DNA from: Chromera velia
Lineage: Eukaryota; Sar; Chromeraceae
Length of the DNA: 11,403 bases
Reading direction: 5' to 3'
Assembly (NCBI GenBank): GCA_018398765.1
Contig: JAHBMJ010002368.1
Location: 7,501-18,903, forward strand
The translations under genes were made by a program, and so were the position numbers. Shown piece by piece: positions 8,338 to 11,403 of the stretch. Each line of letters starts with the position of its first letter. The first letter of the stretch is position 1. The notes under the pieces were generated by a model. That model was not told the origin of the DNA. It saw nothing but the letters and a program-made list of their open reading frames with translations, and did no database searches.

Positions 8338-11258
8338 GTCCTTCAACAATCACAGCTGGCTGAATCTTCTTGCCGTCGTTGCTTTGAGTTTGGTCAGTCG
8401 ATTCTTCTATCCTTCACCACCAGGGGTCACGCCAGCTGACGCCGGGTGCCGCGCGGAAAATCCCGCGTGACTCGAAATTTAATGCCCGTGACCAGTCACG
8501 CAAAAAAAACTCAGTCACGGGCAATCTGTATTGTATGCCATGCATGCATGCAATACATCGACATATACACAGCCATTCAACCAATCAGCCATCAGCCATT
8601 CAGCCATCCAGCCAATCAGCCATTCAGCCAATCAGCTAATCAGCCATTCAGCCATTCAGCCAATCAGCCAATCAGCCATTCAGCCATTCAGCCAATCAGC
8701 CATTCAGCCAATCAGCAAATCAGCCAATCAGCCATTCAGCCAATCAGCCATTCAGCCAATCAGCCATTCAGCCAATCAGCAAATCAGCCAATCAGCCATT
8801 CAGCCAATCAGCCAATCAGCCATTCACCCATTCAGCCAATCAGCCAATCAGTTATTCAGCCAATCAGCCATTCAGCCAATCAGCATTCAAACTTTGGCTT
8901 TCCAGCACCTCTGGAAGCCGTTTTTTCTGGCGCATCCAGCTAGGTTCTTTACATTGAGGCTCCATCAGTCCTCTTAGAGTTCCGGAACACCATCCAGAGC
9001 AGAAAAGAGAGGGAAGAAGCGCAAACAGTTGACTGATTAATTGAGGCTGCCGTTGCGCTCGATCGACATCATGATTGATCTGTATCGATCGAACGTATAC
9101 GTATACATTTTTTTTTTTTTTAATGCGCACCCGCGTGACTGGTGACGCGCGAAGTTTTGAGTCACGCGGGATTTTCCGCGCGGCACCCGGCGTCAGCTGG
9201 CGTGACCCCTGGTGGTGTTCTTTCTTTCAGTCTCTTCCCCTGTTTTGTGTGTGCACGTTGTCTCTGTGCATTCTTCTGCGGCCGTTTTTTTGTGCCCACT
9301 GCCCCGCATGTTGTTTTGCTTCCTCTACTCCGTAAATTTCTGTGTATTTGTTAATTTTTCCCTCTATTTGAAAATGAAGAGGCCGTTAACGATTCGCCAA
9401 CCCAGATCGATACTGGATCAATGCTCATGGAAGTAAGTGCCTTTCTTCGATTTGTTTCATCCTTTTCCTCTGATTCCTATTCCTCCCTTTCCCGAACGCG
9501 TTGGGTGAGAATGCAGGTTGGTCCCTTTGCCGTGCTCTCCCTTCCCTTTCTGAACGCGTCCCTCCCTGTGTGTCTGTGGATTCTCCTCTGGCGTCTCCTG
9601 GAATCCTCCTTCTACGTCTGGCCCTTCGTCTCCTTCTCCCTCACTGTCTTCCTCACGGGGGGAAAAGAGAAGAAAGAGGCAAAGAAGATGGTCAAGGAGG
9701 GTGCAAAGACCGCAGCAGCAGAGGACGAGAAAGAGGAAGGAGAGACTGAAAAGGCAACACCCCAAGCAAAGACAAAAACAGCAGAGGAAGCAAAAAACGC
9801 CCGTCGGGCTCTTCTCGCGGCACAGGATCGAGAAGAAGATGAAATGGGGACGGTTGTAGAGATGAAATCTTCAGAGGAAGAAACCATTCCGGAGTCATCA
9901 AAAAGTCGAGAGGTAGAGAAAGAAACAAGAAGCCTCGTTGGTACAGAGAAAGGGAGACGGGAGAGGTCTCCTTTGTCCGCGAGTCGTCGCGGGGATCTGC
10001 AAGGGGAAGAGGGCGTTGAGATGGAGAGAGGGGGGGGAAGACAGACTGTGGAGGGTGAAGGGTCAGTATATGTTCGATCTATACAGTCACAAGATTCTCA
10101 AATGCACACAGATGCAGAGCAGTCCGTTTTAAAAACGTTAATTTTTTCGGATGAAGGTCATCAAAGGTCATCTCGGGGTGGGAAAGGTTTTTCTTTTGGA
10201 CGCTGGAAAGGGACTCAATGGGGTCAAGCAGCCTCGGAGTTGGGTGAATCGGTAGTAGCGAGAGCAGGGAGGCTATTCTCGTTTTTTCACAGGCTAGGTA
10301 CAGAGGAGCCTTCGTTGGACAGGGGGGGAACGCCTCATCATGGTCATTCGTCTCCTCCGGGACCGGCCTCTGATCCCTTGACACTGCGCTTGCTTCCTTC
10401 TCCCGAGTCTCTGTCTTCTGTCCTTTCCTTCGCATTGAGTGTATTTCCCCAGTGGGGGGTGGGGGGCTGGTTTCTTTCCGCATCTGGTGGCACAGGAAGG
10501 GGCGGAGACGCCCTCATGGTGCGAGTCAACGGAGGTTCCTTGGCGGCCGCAGCAGCAGAAGTAGCAGGGGCATCTGAAGACTTCTCGGCGGAAGATGCGG
10601 GTGACTTGTCAGATGGATCTGCCGTGACTCTACCCCACGTGCTAGAATCATCTCTTCCGAGGTATATCCTCGTCTTTTGGCTGGCGGCTATCGTCTGTAG
10701 CGCTCTTAAGCTCTGCGTATGGGCAGCTGCAAATCGGTCCCGTATGGCCTTCGCGAAACCTGTAGTCATCCCTCATCATTTGTAAGTGCGACCCACCGAT
10801 CGAGTTCTGCACCATTTCTAGAATCGAGGTTTAGAATACATCATCTAGTACACCATTCAGGCTATGATTCTTGCCAGATTGTACCAGATTGTCAATATGT
10901 GTCACTAGGGTTCACACTCTAAAGTTCTAAAAAAAGAAAGAAAGAAAGTTTATCTGAGTTTTACATATTTTAAGCTTTATTAGGATCGTAGGGAAGCTTG
11001 GTTCCCCACCTCCTAAGCTAGTTCTAGCTTAGTTCAGAGACTTAACTCATCCTACTTATGGAAGAACTGACAGTGCGGTTGCTTTCTTACAGTCAACGTC
11101 TGATAGGACAAATGCATGCTTTTCTATTTAATTCTATTTGTCGTACATTAATTACTCCCGTCTGCATATTATTTCTCTTCCAATACAGACTGCCATGGCG
11201 GCGCCTCCATGAGCCTGCGTACGTGTGCTGTGAGCCGTGTGGGTCCCAACGGCGGTAG
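2570..11258 (+). CDS. Multi-exon gene for a polytopic membrane protein (spliced model)
   Basis: I thread about 15 exons, listed individually, into one open frame of about 1,000 residues. The evidence is phase agreement: exon 3 ends in phase 0 and exon 4 begins in phase 0; 4 to 5 and 5 to 6 are both phase 2; 8 to 9 is phase 1; 9 to 10 and 10 to 11 are phase 2; 13 to 14 is phase 0; 14 to 15 is phase 2. The hydrophobic character continues across these joins. About ten membrane segments are expected, with a Gly/Glu-rich loop in the middle and a large Glu/Lys-rich hydrophilic domain before the last segment. I do not recognise the family. The early exons (paired helices, then a Gln/Val/Leu-Pro segment, then a helix of about 20 residues) loosely recall the XK-related fold, but no diagnostic motif is present. 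Exons 1, 2, 7, 12 and 15 are the least certain. The gene could be disrupted at the transposon between exons 11 and 12. Confidence 0.6.
2868..2961. repeat. (TG)n microsatellite, 94 bp
   Basis: About 47 uninterrupted TG units within the putative first intron. They grade into TGCG repeats and end in the GTGTGCAG acceptor of exon 2. It is the longest simple repeat in the window. Confidence 0.98.
2987..3070 (+). CDS. Putative exon 2
   Basis: Bounded by a GTGCAG acceptor ending at 2986 and a GTTAGC donor starting at 3071. It is 84 nt long, phase 0 at both ends, and encodes 28 residues starting MILQLHSNPR and ending RLIRQK. It is hydrophilic and basic, fitting a cytosolic segment just before the first helix in exon 3. 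It opens with ATG, so it could also be the initiating exon. The acceptor lacks a usual pyrimidine tract; the sequence before it is GT-rich instead. Confidence 0.45.
3071..3604 (+). other. Intron between exons 2 and 3
   Basis: 534 nt. No repeat or convincing coding frame was seen. It ends in a pyrimidine-rich stretch (TTTTCTCTTCTTCC) and the acceptor GAACAG. Confidence 0.45.
3605..3766 (+). CDS. Exon 3: two membrane helices
   Basis: Acceptor AACAG ends at 3604 after a good pyrimidine tract, and a CAG|GTGAGC donor starts at 3767. The exon is 162 nt, phase 0 to phase 0, and encodes 54 residues. Two hydrophobic stretches, VGLSVWVRISVVMTCTLQLL with its extension and VWAVAVILLQLAANLVQ, flank a short YWSSHR turn. 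This is a helical hairpin at the start of the membrane domain. It is one of the best-supported exons because both splice sites, the hydrophobicity and the local GC rise agree. Confidence 0.75.
3932..4042. repeat. 24-bp direct repeat pair
   Basis: ATAGAAGATGGACACTGTGC followed by AAAA (3932-3955) recurs at 4019-4042 with one mismatch (ATAGAAGAAGG...). The copies start 87 bp apart and enclose the AAAGG-rich purine tract. Confidence 0.85.
4107..4154. repeat. (TGAC)n then TCTG/TC microsatellite
   Basis: Six tandem TGAC units are followed by TATCTGTCTG and a (TC)n run. The tract ends about 16 nt before the exon 4 acceptor and probably serves as part of its pyrimidine tract. Confidence 0.9.
4171..4259 (+). 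CDS. Exon 4: third membrane helix
   Basis: Acceptor GTTGCAG ends at 4170 and the donor ATG|GTCAGT has its GT at 4260. The exon is 89 nt, entering in phase 0 and leaving in phase 2. It encodes SGFYLYHREFLLSALSVVGL and continues to GGRSW across the junction. One hydrophobic helix follows a short loop containing His, Arg and Glu. If the donor were not used, the frame would stop shortly after, at GN*. Confidence 0.65.
4455..4509. repeat. (TG)n microsatellite
   Basis: TG dinucleotides with one internal CG interruption, ending 14 nt before the start of exon 5. It occupies the position where a pyrimidine tract would be expected. Confidence 0.96.
4524..4610 (+). CDS. Exon 5: fourth membrane helix
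   Basis: Acceptor CATGCAG ends at 4523 and a strong GTAAGT donor starts at 4611. The exon is 87 nt. Its first base completes the Trp codon TG|G split from exon 4, and the last two bases TT start a Leu codon completed in exon 6. It encodes RDGSFTKTTDEFQAVQAVVA and then a VLPSVCFYL helix. The split codons match on both sides, a strong sign that exons 4, 5 and 6 belong together. Confidence 0.72.
4611..4912 (+). other. Intron between exons 5 and 6
   Basis: 302 nt. It contains a (TTTC)n tract at about 4649-4668 and no coding signal. The acceptor is CACGCAG, ending at 4912. Confidence 0.65.
4913..5018 (+). CDS. Exon 6: fifth membrane helix
   Basis: Acceptor GCACGCAG ends at 4912. The first G completes TT|G, giving LYVTLRLADDMGTSYLALNI and then a second hydrophobic run, FSAVVCTAYVGFLLLQ. 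The 3' end is less sure. CAA|GTTGGT (GT at 5019) gives phase 0, which fits exon 7, but it is a weak donor. The frame stays open for 16 more codons to TAG, with another possible donor, GTAGTG, at about 5053. That donor would shift exon 7 into a different frame. Confidence 0.66.
5019..5392 (+). other. Intron between exons 6 and 7
   Basis: 374 nt. It is pyrimidine-rich over its last 100 nt (CTTTCC and CCCCCCCTTTC runs) and ends TTTGCAG. No element or coding frame is convincing. Confidence 0.5.
5393..5620 (+). CDS. Exon 7: basic then Gly/Ala/Thr-rich loop (uncertain 3' end)
   Basis: Acceptor CTTTGCAG ends at 5392. In phase 0 it reads LEKRFLYRRTLPEVARRLWG, a plausible amphipathic basic loop after helix 5. 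It then becomes Gly/Ala/Thr-rich up to NVEQQPGE, where GAA|GTGGGG gives a phase 0 donor compatible with exon 8. The donor is weak, and all three frames remain open for a long way here. Another frame at about 5650-5745 encodes the hydrophobic GLVLFVLVAPPEFL, which could be a true membrane segment if splicing differs. Confidence 0.4.
5621..6227 (+). other. Intron between exons 7 and 8 (may hide another exon)
   Basis: 607 nt in this model. A frame running 5245-6165 stays open for 306 codons across the whole stretch, but its composition (Gly/Arg/Ser/Cys-rich) is unlike a conserved protein. A different frame carries a short hydrophobic stretch at about 5650-5700. The acceptor for exon 8 is ATGTTTGCAG. 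Confidence 0.4.
6228..6468 (+). CDS. Exon 8: Gly-rich acidic loop
   Basis: Acceptor TTTGCAG ends at 6227 and a strong G|GTAAGT donor starts at 6469. The exon is 241 nt, entering in phase 0 and leaving in phase 1. It encodes about 80 residues starting TADARGFVYQASGRG, rich in Gly, Ser, Ala and Glu, with no hydrophobic helix. The last base G joins AA of exon 9 to make Glu. Low complexity makes homology difficult to judge; the donor and the phase match are the support. Confidence 0.52.
6521..6567. repeat. (TGTC)n microsatellite
   Basis: Tandem TGTC units with two early interruptions. Confidence 0.95.
6711..6776. repeat. Composite (TG)n(CG)5(AG)8 repeat
   Basis: Interrupted TG units run directly into five GC/CG dinucleotides (6751-6760) and then eight GA dinucleotides (6761-6776). 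Each block changes one base of the dinucleotide. Confidence 0.95.
7070..7292 (+). CDS. Exon 9: acidic loop and membrane helix
   Basis: Acceptor TTTTCAG ends at 7069 and an AG|GTAAGT donor has its GT at 7293, both strong. The exon is 223 nt, phase 1 in and phase 2 out. It begins EGGRGAAPEVLSWIPLSVQE, continues through a Glu-rich stretch (EEEEAAEGGG...EGEE), and ends in a clear hydrophobic helix, FFYVCALIGAVLLDLFIWLY, followed by YFFDIHFR. The final AG is completed by the first base of exon 10 to give Arg. Confidence 0.72.
7293..7751 (+). other. Intron between exons 9 and 10
   Basis: 459 nt. Acceptor-like sites at 7510 and 7580 exist, but the frames they open stop within about 15 codons, so I treat the stretch as intron. 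It contains TGTC-like sequence near 7378-7410 and no other element. Confidence 0.65.
7752..7847 (+). CDS. Exon 10: membrane helix
   Basis: Acceptor GGATGCAG ends at 7751 and the donor AA|GTCAGT has its GT at 7848. The exon is 96 nt, with phase 2 on both sides. AG|A joins exon 9 as Arg and AA|G joins exon 11 as Lys. It encodes ILALTLALLHYTFLNCLVVV then LAHSLYVYAVF, a long hydrophobic helix or tight pair. Both split codons close properly, which makes this exon secure within the model. Confidence 0.75.
   Translation, partial: NIGVDACPVALHFPQLPRGCSRAQFVRVRCL
7991..8024. repeat. (TG)n microsatellite
   Basis: Seventeen uninterrupted TG units. Confidence 0.96.
8307..8334. repeat. (TG)n microsatellite abutting a splice acceptor
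   Basis: Fourteen TG units immediately followed by CAG|G, the acceptor of exon 11. No pyrimidine tract other than CCCTC lies upstream. Confidence 0.95.
8338..8392 (+). CDS. Exon 11: membrane helix next to the transposon
   Basis: Acceptor TGTGCAG ends at 8337. The first G completes Lys, then SFNNHSWLNLLAVVALSL is read to a TTG|GTCAGT donor candidate (GT at 8393) in phase 0. If the donor is not used, the frame continues VSRFFYPSPPG into the left transposon end and stops at TGA (8468). The final splice pattern is therefore uncertain, but the reading frame through LNLLAVVALSL is well anchored by exon 10. Confidence 0.66.
8415..8473 (+). repeat. Left terminal inverted repeat
   Basis: 59 bp, perfectly complementary to 9159-9217. 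GC-rich, with GTCACG and CGTGAC words that recur in the subterminal region. Confidence 0.95.
8484..8522. repeat. Subterminal hairpin
   Basis: GCCCGTGAC (8484-8492) pairs with GTCACGGGC (8514-8522) around an A-rich loop that contains a further CAGTCACG copy. It is a plausible transposase-binding or folding module of the element. Confidence 0.8.
8571..8888. repeat. 318-bp minisatellite of AGCCAATC / AGCCATTC octamers
   Basis: About 40 units of 8 bp, mainly AGCCAATC (17 copies) and AGCCATTC, with variants such as AGCAAATC, AGCTAATC and AGTTATTC. Two units are 7 bp long. Units 15-22 (8682-8745) are duplicated exactly at 8746-8809, a perfect 64-bp tandem copy. The repeat produces long Gln/Ser/Pro/Asn frames (8446-8943 and 8531-8977) that are not credible genes. 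Confidence 0.97.
9159..9217 (-). repeat. Right terminal inverted repeat
   Basis: Perfect inverted copy of 8415-8473. Just inside it lie a T-tract (about 9109-9121) and the subterminal GCGTGACTGGTGACG copy. Confidence 0.95.
9231..9331 (+). CDS. Exon 12: Cys-rich hydrophobic segment (frame uncertain)
   Basis: Acceptor TTCTTTCTTTCAG ends at 9230 and a GTAAAT donor starts at 9332. Phase 0 entry, matching the 8393 donor, gives SLPLFCVCTLSLCILLRPFF but leaves phase 2, which does not fit exon 13. Phase 2 entry gives LFPCFVCARCLCAFFCGRFF and then VVLLPLL, and leaves phase 1, which closes with exon 13 as Gln. That entry needs an upstream phase 2 donor such as the one inside the left TIR at 8467. Both frames are Cys-rich and hydrophobic, so composition does not decide between them. 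Confidence 0.35.
9380..9432 (+). CDS. Exon 13: short hydrophilic linker
   Basis: Candidate acceptor ATGAAG ends at 9379 and a strong GAA|GTAAGT donor has its GT at 9433. It encodes AVNDSPTQIDTGSMLME in the frame that continues exactly into exon 14. The intron before it would be only 48 nt, AT-rich with a TTTTTCCCTCT tract. The 3' border is firm; the 5' border is a guess. Confidence 0.48.
9433..9516 (+). other. Short in-frame intron (84 nt)
   Basis: GTAAGT...ATGCAG, exactly 28 codons long with no stop in the gene frame. The retained form would insert 28 residues (starting VSAFLRFVSS). Splicing is favoured because of the strong donor. Confidence 0.6.
9517..10781 (+). CDS. Exon 14: two helices, long charged domain, final helix
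   Basis: This is the largest exon: 1,265 nt, phase 0 in, phase 2 out. It opens with hydrophobic VGPFAVLSLPFLNASLPVCL and WILLWRLLESSFYVWPFVSF, then switches to a Lys/Glu/Ala-rich stretch (GGKEKKEAKKMVKEGAK onward, roughly residues 45-120 of the exon) likely to be helical or coiled. A Ser/Gly-rich region and FSFFHRLG follow. Near the end is a clear membrane helix, YILVFWLAAIVCSALKLCVW, with a basic tail (NRSRMAFAKPVV). The long uninterrupted frame and its membrane ends make it the best coding call in the window. I recognise no known domain. CAT TTG TAA at its end overlaps a GTAAGT donor (GT at 10782), so either the protein ends here or splicing continues to exon 15. Confidence 0.82.
10782..11187 (+). 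other. AT-rich intron or 3' UTR
   Basis: Composition drops sharply to AT-rich, with TATCTGAG...TTTTAAGC and an (AAAG)n stretch at 10931-10948. If exon 14 is spliced, this is an intron ending in TTCCAATACAG (or at TTACAG, 11091). If not, it is 3' UTR. I see no clear AATAAA signal and no mobile-element ends. Confidence 0.5.
11188..11258 (+). CDS. Putative last exon 15
   Basis: Acceptor CTCTTCCAATACAG ends at 11187 after a good pyrimidine tract. Its first base A completes TT|A (Leu) from exon 14, then it reads LPWRRLHEPAYVCCEPCGSQ-RR and stops at TAG (11256-11258). A second acceptor, CTTTCTTACAG at 11091, lies exactly 96 nt upstream in the same phase and would add 32 residues with a hydrophobic stretch (LITPVCILFLFQ). 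The Cys-containing end is short and may be chance. Confidence 0.35.
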
Positions 11259-11403
11259 GGCGCGCCAGTTCGGCTCAGCCCGGGGTTGGCCGGCCCCGTG
11301 CCTCGCCTCACAATACTACGTATACGTCCCGTACCTTGTGGTGAAAGCAGTCTTCTCCCTGTCGCCCTCCGCGACGCCAATCTGATGGAAGTACTGACGG
11401 AGA
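11259..11403. other. GC-rich right edge, nothing assignable
   Basis: The last 145 nt are GC-rich and open on both strands, with short palindromes such as GGCGCGCC and GGCCGGCC. The minus-strand frame over 11093-11380 is Arg/Gly-rich and has no recognisable motif. The window ends before anything can be decided. Confidence 0.4.

Larger units (their letters stand above)
8415..9217. mobile_element. Non-autonomous DNA transposon (MITE-like) with 59-bp perfect TIRs
   Basis: Positions 8415-8473 and 9159-9217 are exact reverse complements over 59 bp; the outer end is CACCACCAGGGGTCACGCCA. Similarity resumes inward: 8487-8501 matches the complement of 9133-9147 in 14 of 15 positions. The element is 803 bp and has no transposase; its longest frame is translated minisatellite. 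Flanks are ...CCTT and TTCT..., so the only possible target duplication is TT. The CAC start and a 2-bp duplication are vaguely CACTA-like, but the superfamily cannot be assigned. The perfect ends imply recent activity, with movement presumably depending on a transposase encoded elsewhere. Confidence 0.9.
8393..9230 (+). other. Intron almost entirely made of a transposon
   Basis: 838 nt from GTCAGT to TTCTTTCTTTCAG. Only 22 nt on the left and 13 nt on the right lie outside the inverted-repeat element. With the element and one TT copy removed, 33 nt remain (11 codons, no stop), too short for a normal spliceosomal intron. A donor inside the left inverted repeat (CGC|GTGACT, GT at 8467) is an alternative in phase 2. 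Confidence 0.5.

Noticed and set aside
8571-8888. Possible CRISPR array
   Set aside because: The units are contiguous 8-mers with no spacers, in a eukaryotic context; it is a minisatellite.
8446-8977. Two overlapping long frames rich in Gln, Ser, Asn and Pro (165 and 148 codons)
   Set aside because: They are translations of the 8-bp array; an 8-bp unit without stops stays open in several frames. No start context or domain.
8413-9219. 8-bp hAT-type target duplication around CAGGGG ends
   Set aside because: The flanking bases are inverted (TTCACCAC versus GTGGTGTT), not directly repeated; they are part of the inverted repeat itself.
9612-9887. Minus-strand Ser/Phe-rich frame opposite exon 14
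   Set aside because: Antisense shadow of the Glu/Lys-rich coding stretch.
11093-11380. Minus-strand Arg/Gly-rich frame at the right edge as a retroelement fragment
   Set aside because: No reverse transcriptase, integrase or zinc-knuckle motif visible; overlaps a plausible plus-strand exon.

Overview
The window reads as nuclear DNA of an intron-rich unicellular eukaryote. Short coding exons are separated by GT...AG introns of 48 to about 840 nt, and dinucleotide and tetranucleotide microsatellites are frequent. There is no bacterial-style gene packing and no rRNA or tRNA. The Gly/Glu/Lys-rich hydrophilic loops, the TG-rich introns and the roughly 50% GC content resemble an alveolate, for example a chromerid alga or a coccidian relative. 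That assignment is stylistic inference, not proof.

Layout: 1-2569 is upstream sequence with no supported gene. It holds a (GA)n tract and a compact, GC-rich repeat structure at about 1760-2190. From about 2570 to 11258 I can thread one plus-strand gene of about 15 exons and about 1,000 residues. It encodes an unrecognised multi-pass membrane protein. Reading phases agree at nearly every junction (exons 3-6 and 8-11, and 14 into 15), which is the main support for one gene. The weaker parts are exons 1-2 and 7, the exon 12-13 region and the 3' end.

The protein would have about ten hydrophobic segments: two in exon 3, one each in exons 4, 5, 6, 9, 10, 11 and 12, and one or two at the start and one near the end of exon 14. 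Exons 7-8 encode a Gly-rich loop and exon 9 opens with an acidic one. Exon 14 carries a large Glu/Lys-rich hydrophilic domain. No catalytic motif is visible. A distant XK-related-like arrangement is possible but weak.

The most striking feature is an 803-bp non-autonomous DNA transposon (8415-9217) with perfect 59-bp terminal inverted repeats. It sits between exon 11 and exon 12. A splice-donor-like GTCAGT lies 22 bp upstream of it and a pyrimidine-rich CAG acceptor 13 bp downstream, so the transposon makes up essentially the whole intron. This looks like intron creation by a transposon. Its core is a 318-bp array of 8-bp units containing about 17 AGCCAATC boxes, including a perfect 64-bp tandem duplication.
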